A stretch of DNA of 64,000 bases from Liquidambar formosana (Eukaryota; Streptophyta; Magnoliopsida; Saxifragales; Altingiaceae). The stretch's first letter is position 1; every line of letters starts with the position of its first letter. The notes under the pieces are model-generated. The model was given only the letters and a program-made list of their open reading frames with translations, was not told the DNA's origin and ran no database searches. Positions 28,346 through 39,936 of this stretch are shown here, one piece after another. The translations under genes and the position numbers were made by a program. The stretch is taken from assembly GCA_039720395.1 (NCBI GenBank), contig CM077820.1:47353425-47417424 (forward strand). Direction: 5' to 3'.

Positions 28346-30060
28346 AGGGTATTGGCTTTATATAGTAATATAGACAAAGCTTTGATCATGAACGGAATAT
28401 CCCAAATGCTCACAATTGTCTGTGGGCCACATGCACTAGTGTGTGAAATGTTAGGGTAATGATATGTATACCAAATGTGCTCACTAATTGTGTATAACTG
28501 TATACCAACTAGCGTGACAGTAGACACTTGTAATTAGATTAAAAAAAATTAACAAAACAAAACTCATTTCTTTTCAAAATTTACTTGGCACATGACTGGT
28601 GTATATAACCGACAATTCTTCTCGGGTAACCTAGCACCACCCATAGGGTTGGGAATAGAGGACAATTTTTGAAGTCAATTTCTTGTATTATTCTTTAGCC
28701 GTTGGATCTTACTAGATCAAACATTAGATCAAAAGGTCTCCACCCAAAAAAAATAAATAAAAATGGAAGGAAGACCCAAGATAATAACAAGAGCACTAAT
28801 CTTTCAATGACTTGAGAATAGTGTAAAAATTAAATCCCTCGATCTTTATTCATATATATATATATATATATATATATAGTCCCTTTAGATTAATCTAATT
28901 TAATTTGCGTTAGGTCACTGTCCAAACCTCTATCTATGACTTGAATTTTTCAAAACCAACTATTGGATTAGATCTAATTAGATTTCATGCTCTAATTAAA
29001 ACTCAACACAGAACTCATATGTTTAATACATTGGAACTTACAAAACACTTTTATAAGTAGTATAGATTGATTTAAAAGTATCAATAGATCTAAAACTTTT
29101 TGATTCATTAAATGCGCTATAAAATTGTAAGAGGACATAAGATGGCGGTCAAGTGAAGACGTGCTGATATAACTTATATCAACACTTGTATTGGGAGTTG
29201 TACCTCGTGCATTGGTGGATTACGGAATACATTGAACCAACGCACGGGGTACAAACCCAATGCATGGTATTGATATAACTTTTATCAATATGTACTAACC
29301 TAACCAAGACTAAGAAAGACAGATAGATATTGTTCCATAAAATTTCATCAACCATAATAATAATAAAAAATCCTAAACTAATTTTTTATGGACTAAAATA
29401 TCTTACAAAGTTCTAAAAAATAGATAAATAAACATGACTATAAAATTCCACCAATTAATAACAGAATTTATATTTTAATTCATATTTAATATAAGAGAAA
29501 TGTAATTGATATCTATATATATACACGTATATGTGTGTGTATATATATATATATTCTCATTTGATTATTAAAAAAAAAAAAAATTATATGCACAAGACCT
29601 ACGCTATTGAGGCAGCAACAAAATTAAGGACTCAGCAAGCATCAGTGAAGAGAAAGAAGACAGTCAAAGAGTTAATAATTAAACCATACCTGCGACCTAG
29701 ATAAAGGATTTCATGCCAAACACTGCCGGATCAATGACCAACATAACTCGAAAGAAATTTTCTTCCAATAAAGGCATTAGGGACAGAAGAAATAAGAAGA
29801 TGGACTCAACATCATCATCTATTGAGCTTCCACTCAACCATGCAAAAAATGTTCAGTTTCAACCAATACCCGACTTTCCCCAGGAGCAATGTCTAAAGTC
29901 TAAACTGAACTTGCACATCCTCAGCATAGCTGGGTCGATGTGCTCAACAGCCCTTTAAAAAGGAAAAAGGAAAAGAAGGAATAACATGTGCAGTAATCAG
30001 CTAGACCTGTAGGTAGGAATCAAATCATGGGCAGCAATTGATTGCATGAACAAGAGTTAC
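28346..30060. other. Intergenic with AT microsatellites and a hairpin
   Basis: (AT)n tracts lie at about 28855-28877 and 29513-29555. A long imperfect hairpin lies at 29155-29297 (see findings). An 81-codon frame at 29713-29958 is unassigned. Confidence 0.5.
29155..29297. repeat. Imperfect hairpin with arms of about 60 bases
   Basis: The inner arms (about 29186-29217 and 29236-29267) pair over about 29 bases around a loop of about 20 bases (TATTGGGAGTTGTACCTCGT against its near complement). Pairing continues outward through ATATAACTTATATCAA. It could be a small fold-back MITE or a miRNA-type precursor. Confidence 0.55.
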
Positions 30061-31760
30061 TGGATCAAAGATCGTTGGCTTTAGACATTGGATCAAAAGC
30101 AATCAACTGCAACGCCATCCTATTGTGGGTGGGTCTTTGAAGATTGGTGCCTTTGGCAATCAGATCAAAAGGCCATATATACTACTTTAGTTGGTCAAAA
30201 AAATAGAAAAGTCTAGAGGCATCGCCAAATTGTCACAATCACAACTATAACAAACGAGATGAACCCAGAAGCAACAGAATTTTTTTTTTTTTTGGAAGTG
30301 GGATTAGATCAGCTAACATTTAACCCAATATTGACCCAACATCAACTGATCAACATTCTGCTCTTGTCCTTGTTTTCTTAGTAATTACACATTATATCTT
30401 TTTTTAAGATCAATCACAACATGTCACATTAGTTCAAACACCATGGACATAAAAAAACACAAAGAACTATTACTTAATGGCCATGGTCAAAGAAATAGGT
30501 GCTCCCCTCCCCCCAAGGGAAGTTTTACGACTTCTGAGACTATTAATTATTGATGACTTTAACATTAAAGACTGCATCCAATCATCGACCTAAGTACCTC
30601 TGCTTCACTAAGACCTTACTAACAGGACTCATGCACACACAACACACCATTCTAAGTGGACTGTCTAAACCCCAAAAGGAGGTTTTGCTCTTCGGAGACC
30701 CTAATCAGCTTTACTTTAATTGACAGATGGATCTGCTTCCTGAGCAGTGAAAACTGTCTCGTAACCTGCAGTTAACCCAGAGCTATATCATATGTACTAA
30801 ATTCAAAATTCTATTGCAGCAGCCGCTTAAGAACTGGTTTATTCTTCTTTAATGACAATTTTTTAATGTGGATAATTAAATTAATTGATAAACCTTTACT
30901 ATAAGCAACTCTAGCCAAAGAGTGCTATTAAGCTCTATAATGATTTTGATCAGGATCAACTTATAAGGTTTCTGCTATGAAGTTCTAAATGCAGGAAAGC
31001 ATTTAAGCTTCATATCTTACTCCACCTGTATGACGCTTAGCTAACCCCCTTTTCAAAAATATCATGCCAGACGATCATGGCAATGAGTAAGGGACTAAAG
31101 CCACACTTGCACATCCCATGAACGTCCAAAGGCTTCACTGCGAATTATACAGCATTTAAATGTCCTAATACAATAAAGATAATAGTGCCTTCAGGAAAAA
31201 TAAAAAATAAAAAAACAAGAACAAGAGCAATGACCACAGATAGATTTTCTATAATAAAATAAAATAAAAATAAAAATAAATAATGGATGTTCAGGAATAG
31301 GGGAAAAAAGGATACATAAGATAGAATCAAAGTTCAATTTCCAGGGGATGTCCATAGGCACCCTACGACTTTGCTCCTCTTAAAAATAATAACCTGAACA
31401 AAAATAATAAAAGCAGCAGCAGCAACAACAACAACAAAATCCAAGTCTAAACAAAATACTTTCAAAAACTACATCCTTAAGCAACTCTAAGAACTTCAGT
31501 GATTAGGACAATGCTATGTCATAAATCTCCGGTTTTTCTTCTAAAATCATATAAAATATGAAACTAAAAAAATCCCTACTAAAGTCACATTCCAATTCCT
31601 AACCCCAGAAAATCAACCCAAATCAGCACATCATAAGATAAATAAATGCCATTAACATACATTACGAATCATGGACTTGTCATATACATCTGAAAATAAT
31701 TTAAATATATAACTGGATAAAAATATAGTGAAGGCAGCCAAATGGGATGTATAAATTTTA

Positions 31761-31909
31761 GGGGGGATTACAGATTGGTCTGGCTACAGGCAAATGACCA
31801 CTAACTTAACTATTTGCCTGTAATTATTGAACTTAATTGGGTATAACTTCATAGAATGACTTCTAACTGTAATTCTTTGCCTGTAGCTGGACCAATCTGT
31901 AATTCCCCT
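31761..31909. mobile_element. 149 bp MITE with 8 bp target duplication
   Basis: Inverted ends: GGGGGGATTACAGATTGGTC on the left, and AGGGGAATTACAGATTGGTC reading in from the right. It is flanked on both sides by AAATTTTA (31753-31760 and 31910-31917). Copy B holds the unoccupied site (one AAATTTTA at 49500-49509), which proves the boundaries. An 8 bp duplication suits hAT-type elements. Confidence 0.9.
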
Positions 31910-33180
31910 AAATTTTAAGTCATTTACCGAGGCCCCACAAAAAATGTAATTCCAATGTATCAGCAAATTTTTTCTTATTATAAAAATAAATAAAAAAATG
32001 TGTCAGCAAATTTTGTCTCTCCAATGAAAGAATCGCATCTATATGGTCCATAACAAAACACCAACCATAAAGTAAAGCATGAGTTCCGAAATTATAAAAC
32101 CTATGAACACAAAAACTGAACTTTATCCATTGAGGATAGAAAATTAATACTTCTAACAGCCACCTCTAGAAATCCCCTTCAATGACCATTGGATTTCCAT
32201 GATTTAAAATTTTGACAGTATCAAAAGGTTATCTTCTTTACCAGTTATTTCAAATAATCAGGAACTCATTCAGCTAAGCAGGGTGTAAAAGAACTAGGCT
32301 TAGAGCCATCCAGAAACTTCACTCACATGCCCCTTAGCTGCACTGTCATATAATAAAACTACGATGACCAATTGATAAAGCGGACTCCACTAAATCCTCT
32401 TATATAAAAACTTTCTTTGCTTTACTCAGTTAACATCGGATAGGAATTTTCAATTTGATTACAAAACAAAAAATCCCTCATAATTATATCCAAGATATGT
32501 AGCTCACCACTTATCGTAACTTGAAGATTCTGGTTTTCTAAAACCAACCTTTTAATCTGGATAAAGATTAACATAATTCAGACCAACAAATGGAACCGCT
32601 TCTACATTAATTCAAAGGGTCAAGATCTAGGGACAAATTTTTTTACTTCTCAATAATTTTCGTGTGATCCACAGCCTGTTAAGCCTGTTGGTGGATTAGA
32701 TAACCTCCTCATGCATGCTAAATAACACATTAATTAGATACCAGAACCATCAAATTCATAAATTCATATTTTGGATTAACGAAAAATCCCTCATTTATAA
32801 ATGAAGTATCACTTAATCTCCAATCAACTCGATATTTGGCAAGCATGATGTGTATGGGTCCAGACAGCAATATGCTAATTTAGCCTTTCAATAGAGAAAA
32901 TCAATCCTTACCCCTAAACAACAAACACCAACGGAATACCACCACATAACCATCAAATCTGAACGCATGGCTAATTCACCAAATTTATAAATAAAAATTT
33001 AAAAAAAAAAAAGGAACTCTTTCACAACAACAAATCACATGGCACACCGAACACCATCAATCCCAACCAAGAAAAATTCACAACACATGATTGACTAACC
33101 TATTTATCAAAACCATACTCAATACACATATCAAAAAAGTCTGAACAAACAATTGACAACTAATAAATAGATATAATTAT

Positions 33181-33791
33181 GCTCTATACACACTTCTTAA
33201 GATCTAAACTAACCTTAACCCAAAATCATATTCTTTTTGTTTGGTACAAAACATCCAAACAAATAGAAAATGTTCGGTACATGTGAGCTAAACTGCCTGA
33301 ACATATTCTATTTGTTCAGTATATTGTACCTAAACAATTGAATTCAATTGGTATGTCCAGAATAAAGTTAAAATGTTCAGATGAAATGGTCTAAACATTT
33401 TAGGTTTGTTCGGTATACCCAATTTAAACAAAACATGATTAAGAAGCTTTGGAAATCAATACACAGCAACTTTTAATAGGAAAAATGCACCTTTTCATTG
33501 CTAGAAGCATTCTAAATGCTAATTCGCTCATCCATTGTTGAAAAAACATAAGACACAAGAGAGTAGTTAAGGTTTAAGAGAAATGATAAATTTGTGGTTA
33601 GGGTTTGTAAGGAAGTTTTCATGATTGAGGGTATGTGTTAGTGGGTGTGGCAAAAAAAATTTGTTTTTTTGTTGAAATCATTTTATCTTTGAAAGTCATT
33701 TTGCTCAAGGGTAGAATAGTAATAAAAACTTTCATTAAATGGTGTGTAGAGAACAAAAATACTAGTGCAAATAGCCGCACCCTACCATTAG
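33181..33791. mobile_element. 611 bp insertion in copy A, unclassified
   Basis: Copy B passes directly from AGATATCATTAT to TCAACAGATG, while copy A carries 611 bases between the same points. The ends (GCTCTATACACAC, and GGTGTGTAGAGAAC near 33740) are only weakly inverted, so the element type is unknown. Several internal stretches repeat a TTTGTTCGGTA-like motif. Confidence 0.6.
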
Positions 33792-33949
33792 TCAACAGAT
33801 GTTGAAACTTAAATAAAACAAAAGATAAATTTTCAATGACAAATTAGTGGCCACAGTACTAACCATCGTTCAATCAACTCATCAATAAATTTTCAGAAAA
33901 AAATAATAAAAAATTATGGTTTGACTAAACATATGGTTCAACCATTCAA

Positions 33950-36900
33950 ACCATGGCGTTTATTGTTCTACCAAACGTATACCGAAGCAACATGGTAATT
34001 TAGGGTCCTACTAGACGACATAACAAGGTAAAAAATAATCGAGGTAACGTGGTAGTTTACTGTTTTGCCAAACTATATATCGAGACAACTTTAAAGTTTA
34101 AGGTCCTACCAGGCCATTTATCAAGGCAACCGCTAAACGATGCAACGTAATAGTTTAAGGTTATATCAAACCGTATATCGAGCAACATAATAGATTAAAC
34201 CCTTACCAAACTATATATCAGGACAACCCATAATTGAAGGAACATGGTAGTTCATGGTTCTACCAAACCATGTACCGAGGCAACATGGTTTTTTAAGATC
34301 CTAACCAAACATATCTCAAGGCAACAAGGTAATTTAAGATCCTAACAAACTACATCTTAACGCTACTAATAATCAATGCAACATGTTAGTCTATGGTTCT
34401 ACCAAAACTGTGTACCAAGCAAACATGATAGTTAATGGTTCTACCAAACTGTATATCGAGCCAACATGATAGTTTAAGGTCCTACCAGACAATATCTTGG
34501 GACAATATACCGAACCACTATCATAATTTAAGGTCGCACTAGACCATATATTAGGGAAACCAATAATCTAGGCAAAACGGTAGTTTGTTATTCAACCAAA
34601 TCGTATACCAAGCCAAATGGTAGTTTAATTTCTTACTAGACAATATCTAAGGGCAACTGATAATCGAGACAACAAGGTAATTTATGGTTCCACCAAACCG
34701 TATATTAAACCAACATGGTAGTTTAATTGTCCTACAAGACAACTAATAATCGAGGCAACATGAAAGTTTATGATTCTACCAAACCGTATACAAAACCAAT
34801 ATGGTAGTTTAAGGTCCTACCAGACCATATCTAGAGGCAACATGGTTGTTTATGGTTCAACTAAATTGTATCCCAAACAAACATAGTAGTTTAAGATCCT
34901 ACCAGACCATATCTCGGGCAAATGATAATCGATGCAACTTAGTAGTTTATGGTTCTACTAAACTATATACCAAGCCAGCATAGTGCTTTAAGGTCGTAAC
35001 AGGCCATATCTCGAGCAACTGACAATCGACGCAACATGATAATTTATGGTTCTACCAAACCGTATACCAAGTCAACATGGTAGTTTAAGGTCCTACCATT
35101 ACATATCTCGGGACAAGCGATAATCGAGGCAATATGGTCGTTTATGGTTCTACTAAACCATACATCGAGCCAACATGGTAATTTAAAATCCTACCAAACC
35201 AAATCTCGGGACAACCAATAATCGAAGCAACATGTTAATTTGGTTCTACCAAACCGTGAACCGAGCCAACATGGTAATTTAAGGTCCTACCAGACCAAAT
35301 CTCAAGGCAACCGATAATCGAGACAATATGGTAGTTTATGGTTCTACCAAACCGTATATCTAGGCAACATGGTACTATAAGGTCTTACGAGACTATATCT
35401 CAATGCAACTAATAATCGAGGCAACATAGTAGTTTATGGTTCTACCAAACTATATACCAAGGCAACTTGGTAGTTTAAGGTCCTACAAGACCATAAACCG
35501 ATAATCGAGACAACTTGGTAGTTTTTAATTCAACCAAACTGTATACTGAACCAACATTGTAGCTTAAGGTCCTACCAGACCATATCTCGAAACAACTGAA
35601 AATCGAGGTAACATGGTAGTTCATGGTTTTAGCAAACCGTATACCGAGCCAATATGATAGTTTAAGGCCTCTAGATAATAGAATTTCAAGACAACATGGT
35701 AATTTTTAGTCCAACAAAACTATATACCAAGCCAACAAAGTAGTTTAAGGTCATGCCATATTATATCAAGGCAACCAATAAGCAACGCAACTTGGTACTT
35801 TATGTTTCTACCGAACCTTATACCGAGCCAACATAATAATTTAAGGTCCTACTGAACCATCTCTCAGGGCAACCAATAATCGAGGAAACATGAGTGTATG
35901 GTTCTACCAAACCGTATACCAAGCAAACATAGTAGTTTAAGGGCCTACCAGACCATATCTCGAGACAATCAATAATCAAGGCAACAAGATAGTTTATGGG
36001 TCTACCAAACCGTCTACCAAGCCTACCTAATAGTTTAAATTCCTACAAAATCATATCTCAGGACAACCGATAATCAAGGCAATATAGCAGTTGATGATTC
36101 TATTAAACCGTATACTAAACTAACATTATAGTTCAAGGTCTTACCAGACCACATCTCGGGGCAACTGATAATCGAATAAACATGATAATTAATGGTTCTA
36201 CCAAACCATGTGTCGAACCAACAAAGTAATTTAAGGTCCTACCAGACCATATCTCAAGGCAACCTTAAATCAAGGCAACATAGCAGTTTATGATTCCATT
36301 AAACCGTATACCAAGCCAACATGGTAGTTTCAGGTCCTACCAGACCATATCTCGAGTTAATCGCTAATCTAGGCAATATAATAGTTTATGATTCTACAAA
36401 ACTGTATACCGAGCCAACATGATAGTTTAAGATCCTACCAAACCATATCTCGGGGCAACCAATAATCGAGGCAACATGGTAGTTTATGGTTTTACCAAAC
36501 CATAGATCAGGTCAACATGCTAGTTTAAAGTCCTACCAAACCATATCTCGGGGAAACCAATAATCGATGCAACATGGTAGTTTTTTATTCTACCAAACCG
36601 TAAACCGAGCCAACATGGTAGTTTAAGGTCCTACCAAATCATATCTCGGGGAAACCGCAATAATCGAGGCATTATGGTAGTTTATGGTTCTACCAAACTA
36701 TATACCGAGCCAACATAGTAATTTAAAGTCCGACAAGACTATATCTCGAGGCAATCGATAATCGAAGCGAAGTGGTAGTTTATGATTCTACCAAACAGTA
36801 TATCAAGCCAACATGGTGGTTTAAAGTCCTACCAAATCATATCTTGGGGAAACCGTTAATCTAGGAAACATAATAGTTTTTGGTTCTACCAAACCATATA

Positions 36901-39348
36901 CCAAGCCAACATAATAGTTTAATGTCCTATCAAACCATATATCGGGACAAACGATAATCGAGGCAACATGGTAGTTATAGTTCTACCAAACCGTATACCG
37001 ACACAACATTGTAGTTTAAAGTCCTACCATACCATATCTTTGTACAACCGATAATTGAGGAAAGATAGTAGTTTATGGTTCTATCAAACCGTATACCAAG
37101 CTAGCATGGAAGTTTAAGATCTTACCAGATCATATCACGAGACAACCGATAATCAAGGTAACATGGTAATTTATGGTTCTACCAAACTATATACCAATCC
37201 AACATGGTAGTTTAATGTCTTACCAGACCATATCTCAGAACAACCGATAATCGAGGCAACATAATAGTTTATGGTTCTACCAAACTATATACTGAACCAA
37301 CATGGTAGTTTAAATTCCTACCATACCATATCTCGGAGCAACCGATAATTGAGGCAATATGGTAGTTTATGGTTCAACCAAAACGTATACCGATCCAACA
37401 TAGTAGTTTAAAGTCCTATCAGACCATATCTCGGGGCAACAGATAATCGAGGTAACATGGTATTTTATGATTCTACCAAATCGTATATCGAGCCAATATA
37501 CAACTGATAATCGAGGCAACGTGATAGTTTATGATTCTACCAAACCGTATACCAAGTCAACATGGTAGTTTAAGGTCTTACCAAACCATTTCACGAGACA
37601 ATTGATAATCGAGACAACATGGTAATTTATGGTTCTACCAAACCGTATACCGATCCAACATGGTAATTTAAAGTCCTACTAGACTATATCTCGGGGCAAC
37701 CGATAATCAAGGCAACATGGTAGTTTATGGTTCTACCAAACCGTATACCGAGCCAACATGGTAGTTTAAGGTTTTACCAAACCATATATTGGGAAAACCA
37801 TTAATCTAGGAAACATGATAGTTTTTTGTTCTACCAAACTGTATACCAAGCCAACATAATAGTTTAATGTCCTATCAAACCATATCTCAGGGCAAATGAT
37901 AATCAAGGCATCATGGTAGTTTATAATTCTACTAAACCGTATACTGAACCAACATGATAGTTTAAGGTCCTACCAAACCATATCTTTACGCAACCGATAA
38001 TCGAGGCAACATGGTAGTTATGGTTTCTACCAAACCGTATACCGATCCAACAATGTAGTTTAACATCCTACTAGATCATATCTTTATACAACCGATAATT
38101 GAGGGAATATGGTAGTTTATGGTTCTACCAAACCGTATACCGAGCCAACATAGAAGTTTAAGGTCCTACCAGACCATATCACGGGACAACCGATAATCAA
38201 GGCAACATGATAGTTTATGATTCTATCAAACCATATACCGATCCAATATGGTAGTTTAAGGTCCTACTAGACCATATCTCGAGGCAACCGATAATCGAGG
38301 CAACATAATAGTTTATGGTTCTACTAAACCATATACTGAACCAACATAGTAGTTTAAGGTCGTACTAGACCATATCTCGGGGCAATCGATAATCCAGGCA
38401 ACATGGTAGTTTATGGTTCCACCAAACCGTATACTGATCCAACATTGTGATTTAAAGTCCTACCAGACCATATCTCAGAGCAGCCGACAATCGAGACAAT
38501 ATGGTAGTTTATGCTTCTACCAAACCGTATACCAAGCCAACATGCAACCAATAATCGAGGCAAGGCAATATAGTAGTTTATGGTTCTACCAAACTGCATA
38601 CCGAGCCAACATGGTAGTTTGAGGTCCTAACAAACCATATCATGGGGCAACCGATAATCAAGGCAACATGATAGTTTATAGTTCTACCAAACAGTATACT
38701 GAGCCAACATGGTAGTTTGAGGTCCTACCAAATCATATCACGGGGCAACTGATAATCGAGACAACATGGTAGTTTATGATTCTACCAAACTATATACCGA
38801 GCCAACATAGTAGTTTAAGGTTCTACCAGACCATATCACAGGACAACCGATAATCAAGGCAACATGTAGTTTATGGTTCCACTAAACCGTATACCGATCA
38901 AACAAGGTAATTTAAGGTCCTACCAGACTACATCTCGGGGCAGCCAATAATCGAGGCAACATGGTAGTTTATGGTTCTACCAAACCGTATACTGAGCCAA
39001 CATGCAACCAATAATCGAGGCAACAAGGTAGTTTATGGTTCTACCAAACCGTATACCGAGCCAACATGATAGTTTAAGGTCCTACCAGACCATATCACGA
39101 GGCAACCAATAATTGAGGCAACATGGTAGTTTATGATTCCACCAAACCGTACACCGATCCAACATGGTAGTTTAAGGTCTTACTAGACTATGTCTCGAGG
39201 CAACCGATAATCGAGGCAACATGGTAGTTTATGGTTCTACCAAACCGTATACCGATCCAACATGATAGTTTAAAGTCCTACCAGACCATATCTTGCAGCA
39301 ATCGATAATCGAGGCAACATGATCATTTATAGTTCTACTAAACTGTAA
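33950..39348. repeat. Satellite array, about 98 bp unit of two related half-units
   Basis: About 5.4 kb of head-to-tail repeats, roughly 55 units by length. Each unit has a half of about 41 bp (AACATGGTAGTTTATGGTTC...) and a half of about 57 bp (AACATGGTAGTTTAAGGTCC...). The halves share the first 14 bases and the following CTACCA core. The second half carries an extra stretch with CCGATAATCGAGG. Each half contains a TGGTAG/CTACCA stem around a 9-base loop. Left-edge units are more diverged than those in the middle and right. Some units lack most of the 57 bp half (37493-37520, 38541-38562, 38999-39018). There is no coding content; short open frames here are by-products of the period. Confidence 0.95.
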
Positions 39349-39731
39349 ACATTGATTGAAGTTTATAAAATAGAAGAAAAATGGTAAACCGAAAATCTTA
39401 GAAAAAGGGCATCAAATAATTTGAGGTTCAAGATAGTCCCTGAAGTTACCCAAGCAACCATTTCACGTTGCCCAAAGTTCTAGTGTAAGGTCATGACAAT
39501 TAATAATTGGTTACAACTTTGGGCTTTATTAGGTATAAAAGCAACAAAAGCTATGATGCCTCTATTTTTTCAAAAAATATGGCATCTATATTTTCTAAAT
39601 TAACAAATGTACATTTTGCACTAGAAACAAATGTTCTACAAACAACATAAATTGAAGTACATAATAATGTGTAAAAGTTTGATTGCAATAATAACCTTAT
39701 ATAATATTTCGAGTGGTGGTAATATGCTTAC

Positions 39732-39936
39732 TTATCCTCAAGCATGAGGTTATTGGAGAGCAGAGGTTTAAAACCAGCTATATTCTCAAGAGCAAATCGA
39801 TTAAAGAAGCCAACAAGCCCTGTATCTATCTGAATAAGAAATGCTAGTGTCCACTTGAGGACAACATACTGAAATATCTCCTCAACCTTTCTCCTTAGAA
39901 CTCTAGTCGTGCTTAACAACATCGTTCTCAACAAAC
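39732..39936 (-). pseudogene. Single decayed exon of a CLC chloride/nitrate channel
   Basis: CLC proteins are anion channels or exchangers of vacuole and Golgi membranes. On the minus strand the frame reads IFQYVVLKWTLAFLI, GLVGFFNRFALENIAGFKPL and LSNNLMLEDK. This is the conserved first-membrane-helix region of plant CLCs, nearest in wording to CLC-c. The exon has a good acceptor (TTTTTACAG) and donor (AAGTAAGC). Just upstream in the exon another frame reads VENDVVKHD followed by TAG where the family has Trp, then the frame shifts near 39880. The Gly-rich turn after AFLI is also altered. It is therefore a relic. The next expected exons would fall in or beyond the satellite array, and none were found. 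Confidence 0.8.

Larger units (their letters stand above)
30064..33905. repeat. Segmental duplicate, copy A
   Basis: Aligns in the same orientation with 48052-50826 along nearly its whole length, clearly diverged but easily matched by eye. Copy A has about 250 extra bases around 30340-30600, a 149 bp MITE (31761-31909) and a 611 bp insertion (33181-33791) that copy B lacks. It ends where the satellite array begins. No complete gene is visible; one 43-base block is identical in both copies. Confidence 0.85.

Noticed and set aside
29713..29958. 81-codon plus-strand frame MPNTAGSMTNITRKK...
   Set aside because: No family resemblance, no clear codon bias and no splice partners; left unassigned.
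38411..38622. Open frames of 62 and 69 codons on both strands in the satellite
   Set aside because: They follow the repeat period and exist on both strands; units nearby carry stops and indels, so no protein is being kept.
33950..39348. CRISPR array
   Set aside because: The repeats are contiguous and diverged without unique spacers, and the DNA is a plant nuclear genome.
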